Both the position numbers and the translations under genes were made by a program. Below, piece by piece: positions 1 through 8,945 of a stretch of 64,000 nucleotides of DNA. Position 1 is the stretch's first letter. The number at the start of each line of letters is the position of its first letter. This stretch comes from CAVVTR01 sp963751245 (GTDB lineage: Bacteria > Acidobacteriota > Thermoanaerobaculia > Thermoanaerobaculales > Thermoanaerobaculaceae): contig CAVVTR010000001.1 in assembly GCA_963751245.1 (NCBI GenBank), forward strand, positions 1 through 64,000, in the 5' to 3' direction. The notes under the pieces were generated by a model, which ran no database searches, was not told the DNA's origin, and saw nothing but the letters and a program-made list of their open reading frames with translations.

Positions 1-162
1 ATACGGGATGATGACGTTCTCGTTATCTCCCCGGCCGTAATTGGCCAATACCACCAGCGCAGAAAGCTGGTCCGGGTCGGCAAAGAAAATGTAGATGGGA
101 GAGTATGGAAAATCGGGCAAATCCCTGAAATGCTCTTTCGGTGTTCTTAATGCCTGGATCAT
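1..162 (-). CDS. DUF169-like protein, N-terminal part (runs off the window)
   Basis: Fifty-four codons are visible, starting at an ATG (162) with a good AAAGGAG ribosome site 9 bases upstream. From about residue 26 the sequence (FFADPDQLSALVVLANYGR, then NVIIP) matches my memory of the DUF169 family, whose function is unknown. The first 25 residues (ALRTP..F..LPDFPYSPIYI) instead resemble the start of haloalkane dehalogenases, so the N-terminus may be a hybrid or a chance likeness. The start codon overlaps the probable stop of the upstream response-regulator gene (ATGA), which suggests one transcript. The family call rests on a short stretch. Confidence 0.45.
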   Translation of the reverse strand, partial: MIQALRTPKEHFRDLPDFPYSPIYIFFADPDQLSALVVLANYGRGDNENVIIPY

Positions 163-1086
163 GGCAGTAGCTCCTTTAAGAGGGTGGAAATTGTATGGTT
201 TAACAGTTCATTATCATCATCTATCAAAAATGACCCGATTCGGCTATACGCATTCAGATACAATATTTCCAGGCTTCCTCTTCGCGGATATCACGAACAA
301 TTACCAAGGCGGCAAGTGATCTCCCATACGGTACAACACAAACATTAAGTTCGACATCAATAGTAGATCCGTCTGAATGAATAATTTGAGATTTATATAT
401 GCGGGGTAAATTCAGGCCTGCGATTCTGTCGGAATATCGTTTGGTATTTTTAATAAATTCTTCTTCGGAAATGAATTTCCTAAGATGCGCGCCGATAAGT
501 TCCTCCTCGAAAAAGCCGATCATTTTGCAGAACGCGGGATTTGCAAACCTGACCTTAAAATCGTGGATAATGGCAATTCCGTCTTTCGCGTGCTCGACAA
601 GAGCGCGATATGTATCTTCAACATCTCTGCGTTCCTGCATTTCCTCATGCAGCTCCCTTATCCCTTCTTTTAATCTATTTTCAAGATTGTCTCGATACTG
701 CTTCAGTTCTAAGTGGGTCCGAATCCTGGCCTTGACGACGGAACGCTTAAAGGGCTTCGTTATGTAATCCGCGGCGCCTAAGTTCAAATCCCTTTGCTTC
801 CGTGTCTTCCATGGTCGGCTCCGAAAGGCAGATAATCGGGATATCTTTAGTGGTTTTGTCGGCTTTTAGCTTTTTGAATACCTTGTACATATCTGCAGTC
901 GGCATCATGATATTTAGCAGGATTAATCCGGGGGTATTCGGAGAAAGGGCAAGCCTGATCGCTTCCTCTCCGTCAGCGGCGACTTTGATGTCGTATATCA
1001 GAAGACAGCATCGTCTTCAGGACGTTAATGTTTTCCGGATTAGCGTCTGCAATTAACAGGACTTGTTTTGATTGCGGGCGATCCAT
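159..1086 (-). CDS. Response regulator receiver-PAS protein, frame-broken
   Basis: Reading from ATG 1086, the protein starts MDRPQSKQVLLIADANPENINVL, a receiver domain of the type often followed by sensor modules. The frame then shifts near 1000 and again near 785, where LGAADYITKPF marks the end of the receiver. A coiled-coil linker (about HLELKQYRDNLENRLKEGI) leads into a PAS domain (YRALVEHAKDGIAIIHD to VIVRDI). A stop appears at 254, but the next frame continues YLNAYSRIG to a TGA at 159-161 that overlaps the next gene's ATG, so a third shift near 270 is likely. No output domain is visible, so it probably passes a signal to a partner. The aspartate expected after beta-3 is replaced in the visible text (LLNIMMP), so phosphorylation is doubtful. 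Confidence 0.6.
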
Positions 1087-1511
1087 AATGTCGGGTGGAT
1101 GAGTTGATTTACCTTTCAGTGGGATTTATGGATAAAAGCATGTTAAACCGAACTGCATTGGAAGTCTTATATCAATATCTATCAGGATTGTAAATGATAG
1201 TTGTTTTTCCGTTTTTTTTCCGTCATATAGCAAATATGACTCAAATCCGCGATAACCATTTATAAATCTGTTTTACTCAATAGGATATGATGGGCAAGCC
1301 GGATTTTGATTAATATTATGAGCAGTATCGATTTGTTATAGCTTATAAACTCCTGGCCCAGACCCGGCATGGCAAAATGTGGTGATGGAAAGCGAAATCC
1401 ATAGAATTTAAAATCAAATTCATTGCAAATCCCGTCGCGCTCTTCGAGGCGCAGGCCAGAGCGGGCTTGAATCCCGAACCTGGAATCACTCAGCTTAGGA
1501 AGGAGAAAGGC
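1087..1511. other. Intergenic region between divergent genes
   Basis: This 425-base stretch separates the divergently transcribed response regulator and CBS-domain gene. It is A/T-rich up to about 1340, as expected for two promoters, but I could not fix a convincing -35/-10 pair. A 95-codon minus-strand frame at 1260-1547 has no family features and overlaps the CBS gene, so I treat it as chance. No RNA gene or repeat was seen. Confidence 0.4.
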
Positions 1512-1982
1512 ATGAAAACCGCAGAAGACATCATAAAGGACAAACAACGCGAGATTGTATCCATTTCATCGGATCAGACGGTTTACCAGGCTTGTCGGAA
1601 AATGGTCGATAATAAAATCGGCGCAATTCTGGTAAAGCAAAACGACGAATTTGTTGGAATCTGGTCGGAACGCGATTTGTTGCGCAACATCACTTCAGAA
1701 GGATTTGACCCCAAAAAGGCAAAGGTCGGCGACTATATGACTTCCCCGCTTCGCAGCGCAAGCCACAGCACCCGGATTTACAGGCTGGAAGAAATGTTTC
1801 TGGGATTGTTTCTGAGACACATACTCATTGAAAAAGATGGTGAGTACATCGGCATGCTTTCAATCGGAGATGTACTTAGAGCCGGCCTGCTTGAAAAAGA
1901 CCGGCAATATAAGGAAATAAATGATTTTGTCAGCTGGGACTATTACGAGAACTGGAAAGCAGGGCGGAGGAAGAAAAGGTGA
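1512..1982 (+). CDS. CBS-domain pair protein
   Basis: This is a 156-residue protein made almost entirely of two CBS motifs forming one Bateman module. CBS1 spans about residues 10-60 (VSISSDQTVYQACRKMVDNKIGAILV, then FVGIWSERDLLR), and CBS2 about residues 72-130 (HILIEKDGEYIGMLSIGDVLR). Bateman modules bind adenine nucleotides or SAM and usually report energy state. The ATG at 1512 is chosen because an AAGGAGAAAG ribosome site lies directly upstream; frames extending further upstream lack one. There is no catalytic domain, so it probably regulates a partner. It lies in front of cbiZ, but nothing in the sequence ties the two functionally. Confidence 0.85.
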   Translation: MKTAEDIIKDKQREIVSISSDQTVYQACRKMVDNKIGAILVKQNDEFVGIWSERDLLRNITSEGFDPKKAKVGDYMTSPLRSASHSTRIYRLEEMFLGLFLRHILIEKDGEYIGMLSIGDVLRAGLLEKDRQYKEINDFVSWDYYENWKAGRRKKR

Positions 1983-2065
1983 GTTCGGGCAGGAGATTTA
2001 ATGTTTCGCATTCATCGGAGACATACGAATCATGATCCAAAATAACCGATTTGAGCTGAAACAAA

Positions 2066-2073
2066 GTCCTGAG
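2066..2073. repeat. Target-site duplication, left copy
   Basis: The octamer GTCCTGAG directly abuts the left end of the IS66 element and is repeated exactly at 4358-4365. IS66-family insertions are known to make 8-bp duplications, so the length fits. A perfect match means the insertion is recent or well preserved. Confidence 0.95.
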
Positions 2074-2170
2074 GTAACTGCTCACCCCCCTATAAAAAGG
2101 TAGCCCCATTATCCCGGTATAAATAATAAAAGCGCCATGTAAACAGTTCTGTTAAATTTAGATTTTTTTC

Positions 2171-2199
2171 TTGACAACATAGTAAATTGTATCTATGCT
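2171..2199 (+). promoter_or_regulatory. Sigma-70-type promoter of the IS66 operon
   Basis: TTGACA (2171-2176) and TATGCT (2194-2199) are separated by 17 bases and lie 34 bases before the methylase ATG. The -35 box is perfect and the spacing ideal. It is inside the element, so the methylase and transposase travel with their own promoter. Confidence 0.75.
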
Positions 2200-2232
2200 G
2201 TTGATCGTACACTATATGAAAGGGCAACAGCA

Positions 2233-2904
2233 ATGAACAGTTACTTTGGGTCAAAGGCGACTTCGGGATTGTGTCAGCCCATTATCGCCATGATGCCACC
2301 ACATGACACTTACATTGAAACTCATCTCGGTGGGGGAGCGATAATGCGGCGCAAACCCGCTGCATTGCATAATATCGCCATTGATCTCGATTTAAATGCC
2401 CTTAGAGCCTTCAAGTGTGAATACCCAATAGAAAAGGTTCATAGCTGCGCCCATGAGTTTCTCTCTACATATATCTTTTGTGGGCGTGAGTTGGTGTATT
2501 GCGATCCCCCATATCTTCGTTACACGCGCACCTCAAGCCGTCGCTATCGTTTTGATTATGAAGAACGGGACCATATTGAGCTGCTGGAGTTACTCAAAAG
2601 GCTTCCTTGTTCGGTTATCCTTTCAGGTTATCCATCTGGTCTTTACGATGAGTTATTAACGGATTGGGGGAGTCTTGAACTGCAGGTAATGAATCAGGCC
2701 GGTGTAAGAACCGAGAAGATTTGGTTTAACTTTACCCCTGACCGGGTGCACTGGTCCCGCTACGCGGGCAAAAATTTCACAGATCGGCAACGCATCAAAC
2801 GTAAATCAGAAAGCTGGGGAAAGCGTTATCAAGCGCTTCCTCGCGCGGAACGTCTGGCCGTGCTTTCCTCCATAATGGCTGTCGAAGCTCAGGAAGAGGC
2901 ATAG
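2233..2904 (+). CDS. D12-class DNA adenine N6-methyltransferase (IS passenger)
   Basis: This 223-residue protein has the two hallmark motifs of D12-class (Dam-like) methylases: the SAM-binding motif ETHLGGGAIM at about residues 33-42 (usual form FxGxG) and the catalytic DPPY motif in YCDPPYL at about residues 89-95. The N-terminal YFGSKA is also typical. Such enzymes transfer methyl from SAM to adenine N6. The protein is shorter than Dam (about 280), so the target-recognition part is reduced. It is translated from an internal IS promoter and its stop is 6 bases before the transposase ATG, so the two are co-expressed. Methylation might tune transposition, as Dam does for IS10, but that is inference. 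Confidence 0.85.
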   Translation: MNSYFGSKATSGLCQPIIAMMPPHDTYIETHLGGGAIMRRKPAALHNIAIDLDLNALRAFKCEYPIEKVHSCAHEFLSTYIFCGRELVYCDPPYLRYTRTSSRRYRFDYEERDHIELLELLKRLPCSVILSGYPSGLYDELLTDWGSLELQVMNQAGVRTEKIWFNFTPDRVHWSRYAGKNFTDRQRIKRKSESWGKRYQALPRAERLAVLSSIMAVEAQEEA

Positions 2905-2910
2905 ACCGCC

Positions 2911-4353
2911 ATGCCAAGCGTTAATAAGCAATCCCTCAGGGAAGAGTTCGATCAACTCAAGGTGAGATTCGAAAATCTCTCGAATGAGGGCAAGATCACA
3001 CAGGAAACAACCGCCTTGTTTCAATCCATGATCATGCTGTTTGAACTGCTGATAGCGGTATTCATGGAGAAAAAGACCCGGAAGAATAACCGCAACTCCA
3101 GTATACCTTCCTCCCAAACCAGCAAAGACAGAACCTTTATCGGAGCCAACGGCAAAGGAAAAAAACATAATGGTGTGTTGTCCGAAAATACACGTACAGT
3201 AGAAACAACCCAGGTTGCCGAAATTAAGGAATGTGAATTCTGCGCTGAACCCCTGGACGACATTCCCGCTACCGACCATGAACGACGTACCAAGATTGAT
3301 ATCATCTTCGAGAAGGTAGTCAGTCATGTAGATGCCGAAATCAAGGTCTGCCCTCGATGTAACATGCAAAACAAAGGACGTTTTCCGGAAGATATGGCAG
3401 GTCCTCTGCAGTATGGTCCAGGGATTAAGGGGTACATGGTGAATTTGTTGATTGCCCAGATGATATCACTCAAGCGGGTACAACAATTGATGCAGACGAT
3501 GATCGGTCAAGTAATCTCTGAGGCGACCATCCTGAAATATGTGATTCAACTGTATAACGCGTTGGAGGTATGGGAACAATTTTCCATTAAACAACTATTA
3601 CAAATGCCCAGCATGCACGTGGATGAGACATCATTGCGAGTGGATCGAAAGAATCATTGGATCCACGTTTACGCGACGGGCGACATCACACTGAAATTTC
3701 TGCACCCCAAGCGGGGTCAAGAAGCGATTGAGGAAATTGGCATCATCCCTCGTTATGGAGGTGTGGCGATCCATGATTGCTGGCAATCCTATCTCTCTTA
3801 TGATCATTGTGGGCATGGTTTGTGCGGCTCTCATCTGTTGCGGGAACTCACCTTTATTGTAGACTCAAATGGGTATGCCTGGGCATCCAACATGAAGCGT
3901 CTGCTGCAGGAAAACTGCGCAATTGTGGCTAAGCGCGAATCAAAACAATTGAGTGAACAGGAATACAAAAACCTCCAGAAACGCTATCGCAACATACTGA
4001 CACGGGGAGAAAAGGAGCTACCTCCTATTCCTGCAAAACAAAAAGGGAAACGAGGGAAGGTCGCAAAATCGGATGCACACAATCTGTGGGAACGACTAAA
4101 GAATCATGAAGCTGCGGTGTTACTATTCGCAAAATTCCCACATGTGCCGTTTACAAATAATCGGGCAGAACGAGATCTGAGAATGAGCAAGGTTAAACAG
4201 AAAGTATCGGGCTGCTTTAGGAAAAGTGTGTATGCAAAATCCTACTGCCGTATTTCCAGCTATCTCCAGACTATGGCAAACAAGGGATATAATCCGTTAG
4301 TCGCCATTCAAATGGCCTTTTCGGGTCAGATCTATGCTGATAAGGGTGAGTAG
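2911..4353 (+). CDS. IS66-family transposase (TnpC type)
   Basis: A 480-residue, intact DDE transposase. The N-terminal quarter has a coiled-coil region and a basic linker with NSSIPSSQTSKDR, followed by a zinc-finger segment (CEFCAEPL and CPRCNMQ). The catalytic core shows HVDETSLRV (first Asp, about residue 238), AIHDCWQSY (second Asp, about 288) and NNRAERDLR (Glu, about 418), with the C-terminal SYLQTMANKGYNP typical of IS66. It cuts and inserts the element at its inverted repeats. Its stop codon overlaps the right terminal repeat, so the reading frame fills the element to its end. No frameshift was found, unlike many neighbours. Confidence 0.95.
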   Translation: MPSVNKQSLREEFDQLKVRFENLSNEGKITQETTALFQSMIMLFELLIAVFMEKKTRKNNRNSSIPSSQTSKDRTFIGANGKGKKHNGVLSENTRTVETTQVAEIKECEFCAEPLDDIPATDHERRTKIDIIFEKVVSHVDAEIKVCPRCNMQNKGRFPEDMAGPLQYGPGIKGYMVNLLIAQMISLKRVQQLMQTMIGQVISEATILKYVIQLYNALEVWEQFSIKQLLQMPSMHVDETSLRVDRKNHWIHVYATGDITLKFLHPKRGQEAIEEIGIIPRYGGVAIHDCWQSYLSYDHCGHGLCGSHLLRELTFIVDSNGYAWASNMKRLLQENCAIVAKRESKQLSEQEYKNLQKRYRNILTRGEKELPPIPAKQKGKRGKVAKSDAHNLWERLKNHEAAVLLFAKFPHVPFTNNRAERDLRMSKVKQKVSGCFRKSVYAKSYCRISSYLQTMANKGYNPLVAIQMAFSGQIYADKGE

Positions 4354-4357
4354 TTAC

Positions 4358-4365
4358 GTCCTGAG
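4358..4365. repeat. Target-site duplication, right copy
   Basis: GTCCTGAG, identical to 2066-2073, lies immediately after the right inverted repeat. The following base resumes the cbiZ frame at a codon boundary. Confidence 0.95.
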
Positions 4366-5057
4366 CATATTTGCGTCGGATTTAGCAATGAACACCCTGT
4401 CCTCAGCTCTGCTGTTTTTAACGGTGGTGCTTGTACCGCTTCAAATATAATAATTTTGAAAGTGGCAGAAAATTTCAAGGGTACGAAGCAAATAGTGGAC
4501 CATCCAGAAAAAACCCTTGCGGAATATTGCAGAGAGCTTCAACTCAGCGGCACAACTGTCGGTATGATGACTTCCGCATCCATGGATTCCTTCAGACTGG
4601 TCTCCAGGTCATCGCAAGGAGTGGAAATATCCGCCATGGTCACCGCCGGGATTTCCAATGCGAGATGCGCAGGTGATAGAGCCGACTGGCGGTCATTCCA
4701 GACAGATGCCCATCCAGCAGGAACCATCAACATCATCATTTTAACCAACGCAACGATGTCCCATGCGGCCATGGTGGAATCCGTGATGCTGGCAACTGAA
4801 GCAAAAACCGTCGCGATGCGTAAGCTCGGCGTAAAAAGCCCGGTTTCAGGGGCAATTGCAACCGGAACGGGTACCGATGCGATCGCTGTTGCCAACGGAT
4901 TTGGTTCCGGGACTATCCGCTACTGTGGAAAGCACGTAATTTTCGGTGAGATGCTTGCTTCAGTTGTAATAGAGGCCATCACAGAATCATTAAGTGATAG
5001 GGTATAGTGAAGTTTTATAGGGAATCATTGCCATGACAAGCAGTTTGGGAATGTTGA

Positions 5058-6038
5058 TCAATCCGGCCGATACGGTTTTCCCAGAGCAGACGGTGCCATC
5101 CCGGAAAAAAAACTCAGCAGGGACTTGATGCGATCTTTGCCTTCCGCCCAAAGTAAAACGGATTCCTTCTGGGCAAAAGACATAATGACTAGGGTGAATA
5201 TCATCAGCGGAAACGGGGCCACCTGAAAAACCTGGGACGGAACCGACGGCAGCCACTCCTGAAAATAGATCCCCAACACCTGTAAAAGCGAAAACAAGTA
5301 GGCACCTGCAGCAGCCTTAACCGGATGCCATCCTCCGAAAATTACCAGGGCCAGTGCGATCCAGCCGGTCCCTTCCGCTCCCTGGGGCCGTCCCCATCCG
5401 GGCTTGGTGGCCAGCGAAAACGTGGCACCGGCCAGCCCCACGAATAATCCACCACAAACAGCATAAAACAACTGTAGCTTTTGGGGGTTGATACCTCTGG
5501 CATATGACGCCCTGGGGTGTTCGCCCACGGACCTTAATTTCAGGCCGTGGGGGGTGTGGTAGATGTACCACCAGCAAATTGCGATGAAAATCAGGCTCAG
5601 GTAAACCGGCAGGTTGTGGTTGAAAAAAATATCACCCAAAACAGGCATTTTGCTCAGCACAGGAATCGGCAGGGGCGACACCTGAGGACCCTGCAGCCGT
5701 GAATAGGGATTGCCGATAAAATAGGCAAGATCCCGGGTCATCAGAGTTAATACAAATCCCACGGCAACCTGATTCTGGCGCAGATAGATACTGAACACCG
5801 CTACGGTTGCCGCTACCAGGGCACCGACAATTGCCCCGCAAACAAATCCCATTATCAGGCTGTTGGTTTCAAAAGCAACGGCAAATGCCGCCATGGCACT
5901 CAGCAAAATAGAGCCGTCCAGCGAAAGGTTGATGAGTCCCGCTTTTTCCGTAATGGTCTCACCCACCACCGCAAGCACAATCGGTGCCGCCCCGGCAACA
6001 ACACTGGCAAACAGTATGGTTAAATTGATTTCAAACAT
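5058..6038 (-). CDS. BMP-type ABC transporter permease (second permease)
   Basis: This is an intact 326-residue polytopic membrane protein of the branched-chain/sugar permease superfamily, with about eight to ten hydrophobic segments. The EKAGLINLSLDGSILLSA and GLKLRSVGEHPRASYARGI signatures (the latter contacting the ATPase) are those of permeases paired with BMP binding proteins, which commonly import nucleosides. It is the last gene of the minus-strand cassette after the ATPase and the first permease, the normal order for this family. A 180-base gap separates it from the upstream permease. It ends 50 bases from the convergent cbiZ. The substrate cannot be read from the sequence. Confidence 0.88.
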   Translation of the reverse strand: MFEINLTILFASVVAGAAPIVLAVVGETITEKAGLINLSLDGSILLSAMAAFAVAFETNSLIMGFVCGAIVGALVAATVAVFSIYLRQNQVAVGFVLTLMTRDLAYFIGNPYSRLQGPQVSPLPIPVLSKMPVLGDIFFNHNLPVYLSLIFIAICWWYIYHTPHGLKLRSVGEHPRASYARGINPQKLQLFYAVCGGLFVGLAGATFSLATKPGWGRPQGAEGTGWIALALVIFGGWHPVKAAAGAYLFSLLQVLGIYFQEWLPSVPSQVFQVAPFPLMIFTLVIMSFAQKESVLLWAEGKDRIKSLLSFFSGMAPSALGKPYRPD

Positions 6039-6218
6039 CGCTCACTGATAGCGCTGATAGAAATAATGAAATAATTTACGAAATCGAAAACAGATGCGTA
6101 ATGCATTTCGTTTAACATATAAGCTCAATGCTCTGTTGTTAGTCGTCTGTAGTCCGTAGTGAAAAAATTGACCGTTTCTGTCCTCAGTCTTCTACCCTCT
6201 GCCTTTTGCCCTGTGCCC

Positions 6219-7258
6219 TTAGCCCTTTGCCCCATGCACTATGCGCTTGCGCCAGGCATGCACACCGAGAGTCGCCAGGACCAGGGCCCCCTGAATAACG
6301 CCGCTCAAGGATGAATCCACCTGCAGCACCATCGGCAGCTGAATACTGCCCACATTTAAGCAGGCAAAGAAAAAGGCTACCAGCGGTACCAGCCGGATTT
6401 TATAGTCGGACAGCATCACCACCAGAAGTGCCAGATAACCGTAATTGCTGGATATGGCCGGCAGCAGGCGATGATAAACCCCGCTCACCTGAAGGCTTCC
6501 CGCCAGACCGGCAAAACCGCCGGCAAAAATCATGGCGAGTATCATATACCGGTCGGGTTTGAGTCCAAAAATGAAAGCAGCCTTCGGGTTGTTTCCAATG
6601 GCTTTTAAATTCAAACCGATTCGGGAGTACCGCATCAACAAACCGGTTAAAATCAGAGAAGCGATGACAATCGACAGCGCTAAGGGCGAAAGGCGCAATA
6701 GAGGCCAGATGGGGCAGCCACAATTTAACGGGAAACGTCTCGGTGCCGCTCATGGATGCCACTCCCGGTCGCCTCCAGGGCCCGAAAATCAGCCAGAGAA
6801 TGATCCCCTGGGCCACGAAATTGAGCCCCAGACCGGCAAATATTTCATTGACGCCACCCCTGGTTTTTAAAAACCCGGCGATCAGCGCCCAGAGGGCGCC
6901 GCCCGCCATACCGGCCAGCATGGACGATCCCGAGAAAAAAAATGGCGGCACTGCTTTCGATGCCAAAACGAAGCAGGGCAGTGGTAAACACCGCCCCCAT
7001 CATGACCTGACCTTCAACGCCGATGTTCCACAATCCAATTCTGAAGGTAAACAACAGACCGCAACCGCAAAGGGTGAGCGGTATCCAGGCTTTGGTTACA
7101 TGGGCAAATTTATTCCAGGACCCCAGGGACCCTTTGAGAATATAGTAATAGGCACTAAACGGCGGGGCTCCGGCAAGCAGCAGAACCAGCGTGGTGAAAA
7201 AAAATACCGCAAGCAGTGTCAACAGTATGTGGCGGGATTGGCGAAAATAGGATTTCAT
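6219..7258 (-). CDS. BMP-type ABC transporter permease (first permease), frame-broken
   Basis: Three overlapping frames spell one permease of about 345 residues. Residues 1 to about 115 start MKSYFRQSRHILLTLLAVFFF and include FRIGLWNIGVEGQ, a family signature. A shift near 6930 leads to GMAGGALWALIAGFLKTRGGVNEIFAGLGLNFVA. Another shift near 6700 leads to LKAIGNNPKAAFIFGLKPDRY and the final membrane segments. It pairs with the permease downstream to form the membrane channel. The frame breaks are single-base changes within otherwise well-conserved sequence, so sequencing error is more likely than decay. Confidence 0.8.
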
Positions 7259-7315
7259 AGGTAGTCAATGTTCGTCATGGACAGTCAATGGCTTAATAAT
7301 TGACCATCTTCAAAT

Positions 7316-7341
7316 GATTGAATATTGTCGATTGAATATTG
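7316..7341. repeat. Short tandem repeat in the permease-ATPase gap
   Basis: GATTGAATATTG occurs at 7316-7327 and again at 7330-7341 with two bases between. The whole gap 7259-7482 (224 bases) is unusually long for the inside of a transporter cassette. It also holds G/C-rich, partly palindromic pieces (GCCTCCGGCGGAGC near 7358 and a similar block near 7400) resembling REP-type intergenic units. No gene was seen in it. Confidence 0.55.
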
Positions 7342-7482
7342 ACTATTTAAGGTCAGCCTCCGGCGGAGCAATTATAAATAAGATCATGAAAATGGCGGAG
7401 CGAAGCCTCCGGCTCGTAAGGGTTATAGCGCCTACGCCTCGGAGAGCGACATCCACAAATCTTCAATCTCAATCTTCACTAT

Positions 7483-8945
7483 TTAAACCTTCCCTGCTAT
7501 CGCTTTTCCCAGTTCTGACGCATTGGTTTCTGCGGACTTGACATCTTTGATGATGCGGCCATCAAAAAAAACCAGTATCCGATCCGCCACCATGAGGATT
7601 TCATCGAGCTCCGAGGAGGAAAAAATAATGCTCGTTTTATTGAGGCAATATTTTTGAAGATGCTGCCAGACCCAGTTCACCGATTCCATATCCAGACCCC
7701 GGGTTGGATTCTCGAGCAGCAGCAACACGGGATCCTCCGGTAAAAAGGAAAGCAGCAGCCGCTGCTGGTTGCCGCCGGACAAAGCATCTACCGGGGAATC
7801 AGGCGTTCCCTTTATTCGAAAATTTTCGATGCGTTCACCGGCCAAACGATGGGCCTCCTGCCATTTCACTATAAAGTTTTGTTGATTTTCCTGCAGGGCA
7901 AAATGCTCGGTGATGCTCATGCCGGATATCAGTCCTTCTTCCAGGCGCGATGCCGGCATAAACGTCACACCATGGCGCTTGAAGGCGTGATGATCCTGAT
8001 TTTTCATGTTGCGGCCTGCTAATAGTATGGACCCCCTGGTTGCCTGTTTCAACCCGCCGGCAAGGCGCAAAAACACCCCCTGCCCGCTTCCTTCCAGACC
8101 CGCCAGACCGACAATCTCTCCCTCCCGGATAACAACGTTGCAATTTTTTAAACCGGTGCGCTCCGCCGGTCCCGGAAACATTTTTCATCACCAGAACATC
8201 ACTGCCCGGCGCTTCCATACACCGGGCAGGCGGCAGCGGCGGGGTTCCAAACATCATTTCCAGCAATCGGTTGGCGTCAAAGGGTTGATCCATATCGCCG
8301 GTCACTTTGCCCTGACGCAGCACGGTGACCTCATCGCACAGGGCTTCGACATCTTCCAGCTTGTGAGACACCAGAACGACACTTTTGCCCTCGGCCGTCA
8401 GTTTTTTAAGTGAATTAAAAAGGATATCTTTTTGAGTGGCGGAGATGCCGGTGGTCGGTTCATCCAAAATGAGGACCTGAATCCCCAAGGCCAGAAGTCT
8501 TAATAGTTCAAGTTGCTGTCTTTCACCGATGGTCAGGATTTTTACCGGGGTATCGGGATGCAAAGCAAAATTGAAAGATTCGGCAAGCTGGCGAAACGCT
8601 TTTTTAAAATCGTTTTTATGCCCGGAAAATCCATTGGTCTGTCCCAGCATAAAATTGTCCAGCACGGAAAGAAGGGAAAAATCAAGCGGGTCCTGATACA
8701 GCATCCCGATGCCGAGCGCCACCGCCTGGGCCGGGTTACGGTAGTTGACCGCTTTGCCGTCTATCAGAATCGATCCGCTGGTTTTCTGGCTGAAACCGGC
8801 CAGAACTTTCATCAGGGTGCTTTTGCCGGCCCCGTTTTCGCCCAGAATACCGTGAATGCGCCCGGGGGCGACTGTTCAGGTTGACCCCGTTATTGGCTTT
8901 CACGGGTCCATAGTGCTTGTGGATATTTTGCAGCTCAATCCACAT
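7483..8945 (-). CDS. ABC transporter ATP-binding protein with two ATPase domains, frame-broken
   Basis: The protein starts MWIELQNIHKHYGPVKANNG at ATG 8945. After a shift near 8872 the frame reads GILGENGAGKSTLMKVLAGF (Walker A of domain 1), then LILDEPTTGI (Walker B) and VVLVSHKLEDVEALCDEV. After a second shift near 8170 comes domain 2: EIVGLAGLEGSGQG (degenerate Walker A, normal in this family), ALSGGNQQR (signature) and LLENPTRGLD. Total length is about 487 residues, as in sugar/nucleoside importers of the RbsA/NupO kind. It powers the two permeases downstream. Both breaks are single-base slips in conserved sequence. Confidence 0.85.

Larger units (their letters stand above)
2074..4357 (+). 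mobile_element. Complete IS66-family element with methylase passenger gene
   Basis: The element is 2284 bp long. Its ends are imperfect inverted repeats: GTAACTGCTCACCC at 2074-2087 against GTAACTACTCACCC read inward from 4357 (13 of 14 identical). The GTAA tips are typical of IS66. It is flanked by a perfect 8-bp duplication. It holds two genes in the same direction 6 bases apart: a D12-class adenine methylase (2233-2904) and the IS66 transposase (2911-4353), whose stop codon lies inside the right inverted repeat. The accessory genes tnpA and tnpB of classical IS66 are absent, as in the ISBst12-like single-transposase group. A strong promoter lies inside the left end. Confidence 0.93.
2032..5007 (+). 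pseudogene. cbiZ: Adenosylcobinamide amidohydrolase CbiZ, interrupted by IS66
   Basis: Removing the insertion at 2074-4357 and one 8-bp repeat copy joins 2032-2073 (14 codons, MIQNNRFELKQSPE) to 4366-5007 (214 codons ending at a stop) in one continuous frame. The joined protein of about 227 residues carries the CbiZ pattern: VLSSAVFNGG, GMMTSASM, VTAGISNARCAGD, GTINIIILTNA, TEAKTVAMRKLGV, ATGTGTDAIAVA and YCGKHVIFGE. CbiZ cleaves the aminopropanol side chain from adenosylcobinamide so that salvaged corrinoids can be rebuilt into cobamides. The start at 2032 has a GGAG 11 bases upstream. The insertion removes the start region from the body of the gene, so function is probably lost unless translation restarts internally (TTG 4456). 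The body itself has no frameshift. Confidence 0.85.

Noticed and set aside
1260..1547. A 95-codon minus-strand frame upstream of the CBS gene.
   Set aside because: No motif, no ribosome site, and it overlaps the well-supported CBS gene start.
2001..2045. A 14-codon frame starting at ATG 2001 behind a good AGGAG site, just before cbiZ.
   Set aside because: The product matches nothing and is in a different frame from cbiZ; it may be the original cbiZ start if an indel is present, but that cannot be shown.
6120..6240. Degenerate tandem repeat of CCCTTTGCC-like units.
   Set aside because: The units are irregular and the stretch is low-complexity intergenic DNA; not a CRISPR or a clear satellite.
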